Positions 51,675-60,834 are shown, counted from the first letter of the stretch. The stretch is 64,000 nucleotides of DNA from Thermoproteota archaeon (GCA_027491555.1 JAOZGN010000041.1:1-64000), one strand, 5' to 3'. Numbers and translations are program-made. The notes: generated by a model not told the origin, from the letters alone.

Positions 51675-52675
51675 GAGACCACCTCCTCAATTCGAACACC
51701 CTCCTCGGCCAGAGGGGCGAGGAGAGACCTGAAGCCACTCTCCTCGATGGCCGAAGCTATTCTCTCGGCCTTACCAGTCTCGCTGAGCGAGACTGCGCAG
51801 CCTCCTCCCCCAGCGCCTGACAGCTTGCTGCCCAGCGCCCCGGCGGACCTGGCCGCCCAGACTATGCGGTCGAGCTCTGGGGTAGAGACCCCAAGGGCGG
51901 CCAGGAGGCCGTGGTTTACATTCATGAGGCGGCCTAGGGCGGCTACGTCTTCCGACACCAGCGCATCCCTTCCGAGGCGGACGAGGTCACCGATGGCAGA
52001 AACTATCTTGGCGTGAGGGCTGGGCACTTCCTCGGCCAGCCTAGCAACCCTCTCTATCATCTCCTTGGTCCTACTGGGCTTTCCAGTGATCCCCATAACG
52101 AAGCTCAGGCTCGGGACCTCCCCGAGGGGTTCGGCGGCCATCCCCCCACCCCTCCACTCGATCCATATGATCCCTCCGAAGACGGCGCAGGCCGGCCCCG
52201 TCTTGCTGGCCTTGCCGTGAATGATGGTCTCAAAGGAGTAGGTCTCCTCCAAGATCTCCTCGCGCGAGAGACTCAATCCCAGCGCCCCAGAGGCTGCGGC
52301 CACTACGGCGGCCGAGACGCTCGCGGAGCTCGCCATCCCACTGTTAACCGGGACCTCCGAATCGATCCTCACCCTGAGGCCGAAGTCGCGCCCGGCGTGT
52401 CGCTCGAGGAATCCAGCAATCCCCTTGGCGAGAGGCTCGAGCGCCGGATGTCCCCTCACGTCGACCAGCGAGGACTCCCCGGATAGCCTAGCCCGGAGCC
52501 CAACCTCAAAGGCGGTGGACTCTATCTCGACCACTCCAGACGCAGAGGTCACCTCCACGGTAGCGTGGGACCTCACGTCGATAGAGGCAGCCAGGGCTGG
52601 CTGCCTGTATAGAACGGCGTGCTCTCCGAGCAGAAACGCCTGGGAGGGAGCCGACGCCCTGGCCCTGAGGGGCAT
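51671..52675 (-). CDS. mvk: Mevalonate kinase (GHMP family)
   Basis: The 334-residue protein opens ASAPSQAFLLGEHAVLYRQP, the mevalonate kinase motif 1. SEVPVNSGMASSASVSAAVV is the ATP-binding motif 2, KTGPACAVFGGIIWIEWRG follows, and GSKLSGAGGGGCAVSLSETG is motif 3. It phosphorylates mevalonate for isoprenoid ether lipids. A TATA-like TTAATATATTCG lies about 25 nt before ATG 52675. It is coupled to thrS by a four-base overlap. Confidence 0.92.
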   Translation of the reverse strand: MPLRARASAPSQAFLLGEHAVLYRQPALAASIDVRSHATVEVTSASGVVEIESTAFEVGLRARLSGESSLVDVRGHPALEPLAKGIAGFLERHAGRDFGLRVRIDSEVPVNSGMASSASVSAAVVAAASGALGLSLSREEILEETYSFETIIHGKASKTGPACAVFGGIIWIEWRGGGMAAEPLGEVPSLSFVMGITGKPSRTKEMIERVARLAEEVPSPHAKIVSAIGDLVRLGRDALVSEDVAALGRLMNVNHGLLAALGVSTPELDRIVWAARSAGALGSKLSGAGGGGCAVSLSETGKAERIASAIEESGFRSLLAPLAEEGVRIEEVVS

Positions 52676-52772
52676 GTTGGTTGGTCAGCGGTCAGCCGAA
52701 TATATTAACACCCCGGTTCGCCTTAGTCGGCTCGAAACTGGAAAAGACTGTGCCAAAAAGGGGGTTGGGGGG

Positions 52773-53852
52773 TCAGCCTCCCCTGATGAAGTCCTCAACC
52801 ATCTGCCTGGCCACCGAGTCGGGGTACTGCTTGGGTGGGTGCTTGAAGAAGTAGGCGCTGACCCCGACCAGCGGCCCGGCGATCCCCCTGTCCTTGGCTA
52901 TCTTCACGGCCCTGATTGCGTCGATCGCCACGCCCGCGGCGTTCGGAGAGTCCATGACGCTTAGCTTGACGTCGATGTAGATCGGGAATCCGCCGAACTG
53001 CTCGGCCTTGAGCCAGACGTACATGACCTTCCTGTCGCCCAAGAACGGCACGAAGTCGCTGGGGCCTATCCTAGCCTTGACCTCGTAGGGCACTAGGCTG
53101 GTGACCGCCTCGGTCTTGCTGATCCTCTTGGTGGTGAGTCTGTCCTCCTCGATCATGTTGAGGAAGTCTGTGTTGCCGCCGATGTTCAACTGGTAGGTCT
53201 CGATGATCTTGAGACCCCTGGCCACCGCCAAGTCAACGATGGCCCTGTGAAGGATGGTCGCACCGAGCTGGCTCTTGAAGTCGTCTCCCGCCGCGGGGAT
53301 GCCGGCCTCCTCGAACTTCTTGCCCCACTCGGGGTCGCTGACGATGAACTCCGGTATCCCGTTGACGAAGCCGGTGCCCGACTCGAGCGCCGCTCTAGCG
53401 TAGGCCCTGCTGGCCTCGTAGGAGCCGACGGGCACCAGGTTCACGAGCACGTCGGCGCCGACCTCCTTCAGGATGTCGGCGACGTTCACGCTGGGCCTGG
53501 AGTCATCCACCTTGAAGCCCTCGCCGTACTTGAACTCCCTCATGTGGGGGGCCACTCCGTCCAGGACGGGTCCCTTGAGGACCTCAACTCCTAGCTTGGG
53601 GACATCGGCGAACTTGGGTACGCAGTTAGGAGGCGAGAATATCGCCTCGGACAGATCCTTCCCGAGCTTCCTCTCGTCTACGTCGAAGGCCGCTACGAAC
53701 TCGATGTCTGACACGTGGTAAGGCCCCATTCTGACGTGCATCAACCCCGGAACGAAGCTATCATCCGGGGCATCCCTGTAGAAGTACACACCCTGGACGA
53801 TCGCAGAGGCGACGTTCCCGATGCCCGCCAAGGCTACCCTGACCTTGCCCAT
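52773..53852 (-). CDS. ino1: Myo-inositol-1-phosphate synthase
   Basis: The 359-residue protein has a Rossmann start (KVRVALAGIGNVASAIVQGV), then VLVNLVPVGSYEASRAYARA, the NAD/active-site segment AGDDFKSQLGATILHRAIVD and NIGGNTDFLNMIEEDRLTTK. KVMYVWLKAEQFGGFPIYID and VMDSPNAAGVAIDAIRAVKI complete the family motifs. It makes inositol phosphate from glucose 6-phosphate for inositol lipids or thermoprotective solutes such as di-myo-inositol phosphate. GGGGTGAT precedes ATG 53852; oligo-T runs downstream (about 52752-52758) can terminate it. Confidence 0.93.
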   Translation of the reverse strand: MGKVRVALAGIGNVASAIVQGVYFYRDAPDDSFVPGLMHVRMGPYHVSDIEFVAAFDVDERKLGKDLSEAIFSPPNCVPKFADVPKLGVEVLKGPVLDGVAPHMREFKYGEGFKVDDSRPSVNVADILKEVGADVLVNLVPVGSYEASRAYARAALESGTGFVNGIPEFIVSDPEWGKKFEEAGIPAAGDDFKSQLGATILHRAIVDLAVARGLKIIETYQLNIGGNTDFLNMIEEDRLTTKRISKTEAVTSLVPYEVKARIGPSDFVPFLGDRKVMYVWLKAEQFGGFPIYIDVKLSVMDSPNAAGVAIDAIRAVKIAKDRGIAGPLVGVSAYFFKHPPKQYPDSVARQMVEDFIRGG

Positions 53853-53871
53853 CCAATCACCCCGCCCTAAA

Positions 53872-53899
53872 GCATAAGATCTCCGCTTTTATATTATGC
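53872..53899 (-). promoter_or_regulatory. ino1 promoter with inverted repeat around the TATA box
   Basis: GCATAA (53872-53877) and TTATGC (53894-53899) enclose, on the minus strand, ATATAAAAGC as the TATA box. A factor binding the repeat would block TBP. In heat-tolerant archaea di-inositol phosphate synthesis is induced by heat, so a heat-response repressor is one possible user, but this is inference. Confidence 0.35.
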
Positions 53900-53991
53900 G
53901 GTCATGTAAGGTGGCCGGCCATCGGCAGTATTCTCCTTCTGGTCAGCCAGATCTCCTAGAGAGCTCGACTCTCCACAAGAAAAGTGTGGGT

Positions 53992-54219
53992 TCAGGAGGA
54001 GGTCTTTTGAACCTCCCCCTCAAGCTTGCTTTTGTCGAGGGATAGGCGGGCGCTGACTGCCCGTCCCTGGTACGATATGGATACCCAGCCGCCGTGGCTG
54101 AAGACCACCAGAGACCCCGAATTGGACTCGGCGACGGTCTTGGTCGGATACCTCTTGATAACGTACCCCTTCTCCCTCAGCCTGGCGGCGACGTCATCTG
54201 AAACCAACTTTGCCTCCAC
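53992..54219 (-). CDS. Small conserved-looking protein of unknown function
   Basis: The product has 75 residues: a helix with basic and acidic residues (LVSDDVAARLREKGYVIKRY), then beta strands (SGSLVVFSHGGWVSISYQGR, AVSARLSLDKSKLEGEV). No family is recognised; the composition suggests a compact soluble fold. The GTG start 54219 has a GGAGGGA purine run close upstream. Confidence 0.5.
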   Translation of the reverse strand: MEAKLVSDDVAARLREKGYVIKRYPTKTVAESNSGSLVVFSHGGWVSISYQGRAVSARLSLDKSKLEGEVQKTSS

Positions 54220-54320
54220 GACGCATCCCTCCCTCCAATTTGTACCTAGAGGGAGCAGAAAGCCCCCGATAGCACACCATCACTCCACATGAAATAAAAA
54301 ATACAGGTGGAGTTCGGTGG

Positions 54321-54587
54321 TCAGATGGGCACCCGGAGAGAACTCCCCGGGCCTCTCAGCGAGGGGTGCGGTGGGACGGAGACTGCGACCCCCGGGGGGT
54401 CAGGCGCCGATGGAGATGTTCCCGCCCCGGTCCAATGGACGACATGCTCTTCGGGCACCCTCTCATACGGGAGGTAGACGACGACTACCTGATACGGGAT
54501 CGCCGAGGCGACCGCGGCGCCCATTAGGGCCGCAACAAGCGCAAATCCAGCGAGTCGCTTGGGCCACCCTCCCAATCGAGACACCAT
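54321..54587 (-). CDS. Putative secreted or membrane-anchored small protein
   Basis: The 88-residue frame begins MVSRLGGWPKRLAGFALVAA with a hydrophobic run and an A-V-A-S-A-I junction like a signal cleavage site, then YQVVVVYLPYERVPEEHVVH. The last 35 residues are Pro/Gly/Ser-rich and may be out of frame or not translated. It could be a short real gene or a decayed one. Confidence 0.35.
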   Translation of the reverse strand: MVSRLGGWPKRLAGFALVAALMGAAVASAIPYQVVVVYLPYERVPEEHVVHWTGAGTSPSAPDPPGVAVSVPPHPSLRGPGSSLRVPI

Positions 54588-54606
54588 GACATAAGATGTT
54601 GTTGAG

Positions 54607-54631
54607 AAAAAAGACGGGCGCTCGACGCCCG
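54607..54631 (-). terminator. Hairpin plus T6 terminator after the aminotransferase gene
   Basis: On the minus strand CGGGCG-TCGAG-CGCCCG (54631-54615) is followed after TC by TTTTTT (54612-54607). The arrangement resembles a bacterial intrinsic terminator and sits about 22 nt past the aminotransferase stop at 54654. Confidence 0.55.
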
Positions 54632-54653
54632 CCTTAATGAGGAGGGGACTCCC

Positions 54654-56000
54654 TCAGGATAGGCCCTTCTCCCTCTCCACCTCGCCCATCTTGTCTAGAA
54701 TTATGTCGATGGCCTTCCAAAGGAAGTCCTCGGGTATGTTGAGAGGCGGGGCTATCCTGATAGTGCTGACACCAGCCGTGATCACGGCCACGCCGCTCTT
54801 CCAGGCGCGCATCATGACCTCAGCCGCCTCCTTCTTCGCGGGCTCCTTGGTCTCCCTGTCCTTCACCAGCTCGACGCCTATCATGAAGCCCTTGCCCCTG
54901 ACGTCTCCTATCAGCGGGTGCTCGCTCATAGCGTCCATCAGCCGCTTCTTGATCTCCTCCCCGAGCCTCGCGGCCCTCTCGACCAGGTTCTCCCTCTCTA
55001 TAACGGAGATCGTGGCGAGGCTGGCAGCACAGGACACGGGGTTCCCTCCAAACGTGCTCGCGTGAGAGCCGCCAACCCAGTCCATCAGTTCCTCCTTTGC
55101 TATTAGGGCCCCAAGGGGCAGCCCGCCCCCGAGGGCCTTGGCGGATGTGATGGCGTCCGGGACTATCCCCCAGTGCTCGATGGCCCACCACTTGCCAGAC
55201 CTCCCCATGCCTGACTGGACCTCGTCGACTATCAGGAGAATCCCATGCTTGTCGGCCAGCTTCCGGAGGCGCTCGAAGTAACCCTCAGGCGGTGGAACGT
55301 AGCCCCCCTCCCCCTGGATCGGCTCTATCACGAAGGCCGCAACCTCGTCCGGTGGGACGTACTTGTTCAACACCCACTCCTCGATGAAGTCGACGCAGTA
55401 GAGCCCGCAGTCTGGGAACTGCTGTCTGAACGGGCACCTGTAGCAGTATGGATACGGCACGTGGACGACGCTCGGGATCAGAGGCGAGAACCTGCCCCTC
55501 TGGACGGGTTTGCTGGAGGTTAGGCTCAGCGAGCCGAGGGTCCTTCCGTGGAAGGCTCCTATGAAGCCTATGAAGTACTGCCTCTTGGTGTGCCACCGAG
55601 CCATCTTGAGCGCGGCCTCCACGGCCTCCGTCCCGCTGTTCCCAAAGTAGACTCTCTTCCTGAAGTCGCCAGGGGTTATCTCGACGAGTTTCTCAGCCAG
55701 CTTGACTGAGGGCTCGTAGTAGAAGTCGGTGTTTGAGTAGTGGAGCAGGCGGTCGGCCTGATCCTTGATGGCCTTCAGGACGTCAGGGTGCCCGTGCCCT
55801 ATGTTCATGACGGCCAGACCCGAGTTGAAGTCTATGTACACGTTGCCGTCCACGTCATAGATGAGCGCGCCCCTCGCGTGATCGACGACGAGGGGGTAGA
55901 ACCTCACGTAGGAGGGCGAGATCACCCTTTGATCCCGTTCGAGGAGTTCGCGGGCTTTAGGTCCGGGCGGCTCAACCACGATCTTGGGAGCCTCCTCCAA
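54654..56000 (-). CDS. Class III PLP-dependent aminotransferase (GABA/ornithine type)
   Basis: The 448-residue protein has YFGNSGTEAVEAALKMARWH (PLP phosphate binding), FIGAFHGRTLGSLSLTSSKP, AAFVIEPIQGEGGYVPPPEG, ILLIVDEVQSGMGRSGKWWA (Asp contacting the pyridine N) and ITSAKALGGGLPLGALIAKE (Schiff-base Lys). The insert YPYCYRCPFRQQFPDCGLYC is typical of a thermophilic archaeal group that includes ornithine aminotransferases and broad-substrate amino acid racemases. 4-aminobutyrate is another candidate substrate. Confidence 0.85.
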   Translation of the reverse strand: MEEAPKIVVEPPGPKARELLERDQRVISPSYVRFYPLVVDHARGALIYDVDGNVYIDFNSGLAVMNIGHGHPDVLKAIKDQADRLLHYSNTDFYYEPSVKLAEKLVEITPGDFRKRVYFGNSGTEAVEAALKMARWHTKRQYFIGFIGAFHGRTLGSLSLTSSKPVQRGRFSPLIPSVVHVPYPYCYRCPFRQQFPDCGLYCVDFIEEWVLNKYVPPDEVAAFVIEPIQGEGGYVPPPEGYFERLRKLADKHGILLIVDEVQSGMGRSGKWWAIEHWGIVPDAITSAKALGGGLPLGALIAKEELMDWVGGSHASTFGGNPVSCAASLATISVIERENLVERAARLGEEIKKRLMDAMSEHPLIGDVRGKGFMIGVELVKDRETKEPAKKEAAEVMMRAWKSGVAVITAGVSTIRIAPPLNIPEDFLWKAIDIILDKMGEVEREKGLS

Positions 56001-56138
56001 GAAGTCACACCCGGAGGCTCCCCTCGCGGACCAATTGTAAAAATATTCTCCCCTTTCAAATCATCAGGATTCCCCTTGCCCCCGCAGGACTCAACGGGGT
56101 GAGAGCATCGTCCATTCGGACAATAGGGTTCCCTGAGG

Positions 56139-56579
56139 TTAGGACGAGTCTAGAGAGGTCTCAGACGCGACCTTCTTGAGCAGCTGAGGCCTCATCGCGT
56201 CGTACTTGCAGATGAGCTGCGCGGTCTCCGCGTACTTGTCCCTCGCTCCGACATCCGAGTCGCAGAAGACCCCGAGCTTCCTGGCGGTGTAGCAGGCCTC
56301 GCAGACCAGGATTGCCGCCTCGTCCTTCCCGAGCTTACCCTCTGCCAGGCCATGGGCCAGCCTCTTCACGATCGACGTAACCTCGGGATACTTGTCCAGC
56401 CTCAGTTTCCCACCCCTCGTCCCCCTCAGGTACTGGCTTATTGCCGCCTGAGTCACGCCGAGGAGTTCGGCTGCCTCGACCTGCTTCTTCCCCGCGTTCA
56501 TAACAAGCTCCCTCGCCACCATGGCCCTTATCGCTGGGATCAGCGTCTTTACCACGAGCTCGCACGGCTGAGCTATCAT
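56139..56579 (-). CDS. Predicted helix-turn-helix transcription regulator (COG2522 type)
   Basis: The product has about 146 residues. The helix-turn-helix is VEAAELLGVTQAAISQYLRG, preceded by CELVVKTLIPAIRAMVAREL, which is characteristic of this archaeal family. The C-terminal part has ILVCEACYTARKLGVFCDSD, whose cysteines might bind metal or sense redox state. GTG 56594 is an alternative start, but GGTGA then overlaps the coding frame; ATG 56579 has that site six nt upstream and a TATA-like TGATATAACG about 29 nt upstream. Confidence 0.75.
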   Translation of the reverse strand: MIAQPCELVVKTLIPAIRAMVARELVMNAGKKQVEAAELLGVTQAAISQYLRGTRGGKLRLDKYPEVTSIVKRLAHGLAEGKLGKDEAAILVCEACYTARKLGVFCDSDVGARDKYAETAQLICKYDAMRPQLLKKVASETSLDSS

Positions 56580-56598
56580 ACACTTCACCTTCACGTAG

Positions 56599-56626
56599 TT
56601 TTACGTTATATCACGGCCGTTTTACA
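56599..56626 (-). promoter_or_regulatory. Repeated GTTTTAC motif and ACGGCCGT palindrome before the regulator gene
   Basis: Plus-strand reading gives GTTTTACGTTATATCACGG then CCGTTTTAC, with the GTTTTAC element twice and the palindrome ACGGCCGT at 56613-56620. The same GTTTTACGGCCGTTAT combination occurs before the DUF438 gene (5006-5021). The element overlaps the TATA box and could be the regulator's own binding site. Confidence 0.35.
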
Positions 56627-56706
56627 GGCGACTTATTAAGTCATCGGTCCCTGGGCGCCGGCTGGGAAGCTTTGAAATCTGTCACCCGTGCCGTGGGGCA
56701 GAGCGG

Positions 56707-57954
56707 GTGCCCGTGTTGGCTGTAAAGCGGATCGTCAAGGCGATCAGTATTCTGGGCGTTACCCTCTTCATCGTCAGTGTCGAGATCCACTACTCGCCCA
56801 TCAGGTTGGCAATCTCACCGGCGCTGGCGGTGGCCGCCGCTTGGGCGGCGTCCGTCTGGATATCCCGCCGGGAAGCGGGTTGGGGCCTGAGGCTGCCCGA
56901 CGCCCTAGGGCTCGCGGCCGGCGCCGCGACGGCGTACCTGATCTCACCCCTGCTGGGGGCTGCCCTGGCTGCCTTTGCGGGCCACAAGTCTTGGAAGGAG
57001 GGCGGGATCCTCGTTGGGGGAGCGAGGGCAGGCGCATCACCAGGAAGAATCGGTGAGTCTCTGGAAGAGCATAATGTCCCCCTCCCCCCACGGGTATTCG
57101 AGTCCATGCTCGTGGTCGGTCCAGACCTCAGGTCGTCGGCGAGAGTCGCGTTTAGGGTGGCGGCGGTCGCCGCGGCCTCTCCCCTCAGGGTGGCGGTCAT
57201 AGACACGGTGGGGATCGCCAGAGAGGAGTTCGACGAGCTGGATTCTCCATATGCGGAAGTCGGCCCCGACGACCTAGACCTAATTAGCCCCACCGCGCCG
57301 CCCGAGCACTACGTCAAGGCCGCTAGCATATTGTCGGCGGCGTGCGGCGGGAACGCTGTCGCGGTTGAGGCTGCCCTAAGGAACAGGTCGCTTGACTCGC
57401 TGGCGAGAGATCTCACCTCGCCACCTGACCTCAGGGCGCTGGCCCGAAGCTTCTCCGGCGGAATGAGGGTGTCCATCATCGACACGATGCCGAGGTTCGG
57501 GGGGTTGGTGGCGGACCTGTCGAGTCTGGAGCCTACCACCGTGAGGGAGTCCGCCGCCATCCTGGCGGCCATGCAGATGCTCTCCACGGACTACCCTTCC
57601 TTCCTAGTGGCTACGGCGCTGTCCTTGACCGTGTCTCGGGATGCTGACCGTCGCCTCAGGGCCGAATTGGTGGATCTGCTCGCTAAGATGTCTGAGAGGG
57701 GGCTTATTCTCGCGGTAGACTCGAGTGCAGATGCAAGGTTCTGGGATGCCTTTCCGGTCTTGATCCTCTGCCCCGGGATAAGGGTCTCCTGGCAGTCCCA
57801 AGTGTTGGGGGCGCTCAGGTACCTTGACAAGGATAGCCTCCGGGAGTTGAGGGGGCTCGAGGGGGACGAGGTGCTGGTCATCTGGGGGAGCCCACCCAGG
57901 CGAGTCAGGATGAAGCTCAGAGACCTCAGCCGCCGGGCCACCCGGAGAGGGTGA
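56707..57954 (+). CDS. Membrane protein with degenerate HerA/VirB4-like ATPase domain
   Basis: The 415-residue protein has three N-terminal membrane helices (to about residue 92). A soluble domain follows in which the expected P-loop position reads SMLVVGPDLRSSARVAFRVA with no GK[ST]. Downstream strand order (LRVAVIDTVGIAREEF, MRVSIIDTMPRF, LVDLLAKMSERGLILAVDSS, FPVLILCPGIRVSWQSQVLG, GLEGDEVLVIWGSPPRR) resembles HerA/TraC-type ATPases. It is likely a non-hydrolysing relative; family membership is inferred. It overlaps the convergent reductase gene by 29 nt. Confidence 0.5.
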   Translation: MPVLAVKRIVKAISILGVTLFIVSVEIHYSPIRLAISPALAVAAAWAASVWISRREAGWGLRLPDALGLAAGAATAYLISPLLGAALAAFAGHKSWKEGGILVGGARAGASPGRIGESLEEHNVPLPPRVFESMLVVGPDLRSSARVAFRVAAVAAASPLRVAVIDTVGIAREEFDELDSPYAEVGPDDLDLISPTAPPEHYVKAASILSAACGGNAVAVEAALRNRSLDSLARDLTSPPDLRALARSFSGGMRVSIIDTMPRFGGLVADLSSLEPTTVRESAAILAAMQMLSTDYPSFLVATALSLTVSRDADRRLRAELVDLLAKMSERGLILAVDSSADARFWDAFPVLILCPGIRVSWQSQVLGALRYLDKDSLRELRGLEGDEVLVIWGSPPRRVRMKLRDLSRRATRRG

Positions 57955-59062
57955 CCGCGGATTTGACCAGCCTGGTGGGGAGGACTGTCGACACTAGGTC
58001 CCAGGCGGCCACGGATCTCATCAGAAGCGTGGCTATCCTCCTGAACCTCAACGCCCTGGCCAGGAGCGGCGCCATGTGGGCCCTCATGGCGGACTCGTAG
58101 GCCTCTCCCCCACCGCCGTCGGCTATGGAGCTTCCCGCCAGCGCGCCCGATATCATCCCCGTGTTTATCCCGCCTCCGTTGGACGGTATGCATGTTCCGG
58201 CGGCGTCGCCAGCGAGTAGGAGCCGGCCCGCGTGGAGGTGGTCCCTGAGGCCGGCAACGGGGAGCACTCTCCCCCTAAGTTCGTCCACCGGTGAGGAGTC
58301 GGCTAGCTCCGGGAGCCTAGAGATCAGGTTCGAGAAGTACTCGGCTGCCGGTCGAGAGGCAGGTAGGGGGTAGCCCAGCCCGACGTTTGCGGTCCCTCCC
58401 CCCCGGGGAATTATCCAAGCGTATCCCCCCGCCGCCACACGGGAGTCGACCCACATAAGCAGGCGATCCTCGGGATACCTTACCCCGGATCGCCTCTGAT
58501 TGACAGCGAGGGCCACTTCTCGGTACGGGCCAAGGCCAGCGGATCTTGCGGCGGTGGAGGGGATCCCATCCGCCGCCACCAGCCAGTCCACGACCAGGGA
58601 GAGGTTCTCTCCCTCCCTGCGGAGGTGGAGCCTCACCCCCTCACCATCCAGCGTAACCCCTAACAGACTGGTTCCGAGCATAAGCTCGGCTCCGAGTCTT
58701 TCGGCTCGTCGAGCTGCGGCCCGAAGGAATCCAGCCCTGTCAAAGACCCTGGACGGGAATTCCAGCTCGATGACCCTCCTCGATCCCAGCCTCAGCTCCA
58801 GAACGTCGACTCTTGTCAGAGTAGTCCTGGGGAGATCGAGGAGCTCGTATGTGAAGTCAACGGCCCACCACAGGTGCTCAGGTAGGATGGATCTCGCCCA
58901 CTCTGACTCAGGGACGAACTCACCGCAGATCGTGGGCCGGCCGGGCTCTCGCTCTCGAGCTATCAGGACCACATCCAGACCCCTCTCTGCGAGGAGATTC
59001 GCTGCAGCGACCCCCGTCGGTCCAGCCCCTACCACTGCCACCTGACGCTTCTCTCGGCTCAC
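57926..59062 (-). CDS. Geranylgeranyl reductase family flavoprotein
   Basis: The 378-residue protein has an N-terminal FAD fold (VAVVGAGPTGVAAANLLAER), then RPTICGEFVPESEW, the ADGIPSTAARSAGLG segment, and GRLLLAGDAAGTCIPSNGGG, the family's second FAD motif. These enzymes saturate the isoprenoid chains of archaeal lipids. The adjacent upstream gene encodes a tetraether-synthase-like radical SAM enzyme, so both probably act on membrane lipids. Confidence 0.85.
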   Translation of the reverse strand: MSREKRQVAVVGAGPTGVAAANLLAERGLDVVLIAREREPGRPTICGEFVPESEWARSILPEHLWWAVDFTYELLDLPRTTLTRVDVLELRLGSRRVIELEFPSRVFDRAGFLRAAARRAERLGAELMLGTSLLGVTLDGEGVRLHLRREGENLSLVVDWLVAADGIPSTAARSAGLGPYREVALAVNQRRSGVRYPEDRLLMWVDSRVAAGGYAWIIPRGGGTANVGLGYPLPASRPAAEYFSNLISRLPELADSSPVDELRGRVLPVAGLRDHLHAGRLLLAGDAAGTCIPSNGGGINTGMISGALAGSSIADGGGGEAYESAMRAHMAPLLARALRFRRIATLLMRSVAAWDLVSTVLPTRLVKSAVTLSGWPGG

Positions 59063-59121
59063 CTCTACCCCCTTCCCCTCAAGAGAACAAAAATTGAGAA
59101 AGAGGGTGTGATGTGGAGTGA

Positions 59122-60834
59122 TCAGGACTTCTTCCAGAGGTGCATGAAGGGCGCGTAGGTCCTCTTGTAGGGCTCCCCGGCCTCGAGGGCCTTTACGTCC
59201 CTCCTGTACTTGCTCTCAGGCCCGATCATCTTGGCCCCGTGCGTCCTAGCGTACTCCTCCAGCGGGACCCCGTACTGCCTCTGGACGTAGTCTCTGTACA
59301 GGTCCGGCAGGACGTTGAACGTGCAGAACGGGATTATTCTGCCGTCGGGCGAGAGGTAGTGAATGTTGCACCTCATCACCCTCTGCACGTCGTAGTTGTA
59401 GAGGTCCATGAAGTGCATCATGCCGAGGAATAGCGACTTGTAGTGGAACTCTGCTAGGGCGTCGTAGTTCCTCCTGAGGAGAACCTGTCTCATCAGCGCC
59501 AGGACGTTGATTCCCTCGGGCTGCCTCTCCCTGTCGATGAACCTCGAGAGGTTAGCGGCGATCTTGAGGAGCGTCACCCACCTGTTGGCCCCAGCCCTGA
59601 GCTCCTCGACCTTCTCCAAGACGTACTCTCTGAAGCCCTCCACGTCTATGAACTCGGTTATCGGGATGAACCTCCTCACGCGCCTCTCCCCGTCGACGTG
59701 CTCGTACTCGGGAAACACGTACGTCGCCGCCCCGCAGGCCGGGTGGTTGGTCATCCTGAACTGGGGCTTACCGGTGAGGGCCTCGACGAGATCGCTGAAG
59801 AACGTCACGAACGGCACGGGGTACCAGGCGTCCATCGGGATCTGGCCGTCGGTCTGCTCCTCGATGAGCCTAATCACATCTGGGATCGTTATCCTGAGCC
59901 TCTCCCTCTCGGACCTCGGCACCCGTCCGGTGAGGGAGATAGGCTGGAAGTTCACCCCCCTGATGACATCGATGTTTAGGGCCGCGAACCGGATTATGTC
60001 TCCAAGCTCGTGCGTGTTGAATCCATTTATCACGGTCGGGACGAGCACGATGCTGGTCATACCCGACTTCCTAGCTATGTCGAGGATGTAGGGGACCTCC
60101 CAGTGGTTCTTCACGTTGGTCTTCGGAGTGACTCCATCGAAGCTCAGGTACATGGTGTTGACGCCCGCCTTCCTGACCTGCCTCATCAGCTCGGGATTCT
60201 GAAGGAACGTTATGCCGTGGGTGTTGAGCTGGATGTGTCTCACGCCCTCCTCCTTGAGCATCTTGATTATATCAACCAGGTCATCCCTTAGCGTCGGCTC
60301 GCCGCCGGTGAGCTGGACGGCCAGCCCTGGAACGGGCTTCTCGCTCCTGAGAACCCGGACCATCTGTCTGAGCTGCTCAAGGGACGGCTCGTAGACGAAC
60401 CCTGCTCTCTCAGCATAGAAGAAGCAGTACCAGCAGTCGAGGTTGCACCTGTTGGTTAGGACTATGTTTGCGAGGGCGGTCATGTCACCGTGGGCTGGAC
60501 AGAGGCCGCAGCTGAACGGGCAGGGGGCAGTCATGGGGACAATCGGCTCTACCTTCATGGGCGGAACCTCGAAGTGGAACGCCCTCTCGTAGAACCTTGC
60601 GTCTCCCCAGTATAGCTCATCGATCTCTCCGTGCTCTGGGCAGACTCTCCGGATGAAGACCTTGCCGTCTCTCTCGAAGACGGCGGCCGGGAGCAATCTG
60701 TAGCACTCTGGGCAGAGCGAGAGCGTCCTCCTGAGGAGTCTCTCACCCTCTTTTATGGGTGGAGTGGGTCCTCCGATCGGTATGTCCCTCTCTGCTACCC
60801 TGACGACCCTCTCTGCAACGCTCTGTTCCACCAT
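59122..60834 (-). CDS. Radical SAM protein of the COG1964 / tetraether synthase (Tes) type
   Basis: The 570-residue protein has an N-terminal Cys-rich lead (LCPECYRLL, VCPEHGEIDELYWGD, CPFSCGLCPAHG), then the radical SAM site LTNRCNLDCWYCFFYAERAG and GLAVQLTGGEPTLRDDLVDI. A C-terminal region with HPACGAATYVFPEYEHVDGE and MRCNIHYLSPDGRIIPFCTF carries further cluster cysteines. This matches MJ0619/Tes, which joins phytanyl chain ends to make tetraether lipids. A paralog of other function is possible. The gene lies just upstream of the geranylgeranyl reductase gene on the same strand. Confidence 0.75.
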   Translation of the reverse strand: MVEQSVAERVVRVAERDIPIGGPTPPIKEGERLLRRTLSLCPECYRLLPAAVFERDGKVFIRRVCPEHGEIDELYWGDARFYERAFHFEVPPMKVEPIVPMTAPCPFSCGLCPAHGDMTALANIVLTNRCNLDCWYCFFYAERAGFVYEPSLEQLRQMVRVLRSEKPVPGLAVQLTGGEPTLRDDLVDIIKMLKEEGVRHIQLNTHGITFLQNPELMRQVRKAGVNTMYLSFDGVTPKTNVKNHWEVPYILDIARKSGMTSIVLVPTVINGFNTHELGDIIRFAALNIDVIRGVNFQPISLTGRVPRSERERLRITIPDVIRLIEEQTDGQIPMDAWYPVPFVTFFSDLVEALTGKPQFRMTNHPACGAATYVFPEYEHVDGERRVRRFIPITEFIDVEGFREYVLEKVEELRAGANRWVTLLKIAANLSRFIDRERQPEGINVLALMRQVLLRRNYDALAEFHYKSLFLGMMHFMDLYNYDVQRVMRCNIHYLSPDGRIIPFCTFNVLPDLYRDYVQRQYGVPLEEYARTHGAKMIGPESKYRRDVKALEAGEPYKRTYAPFMHLWKKS

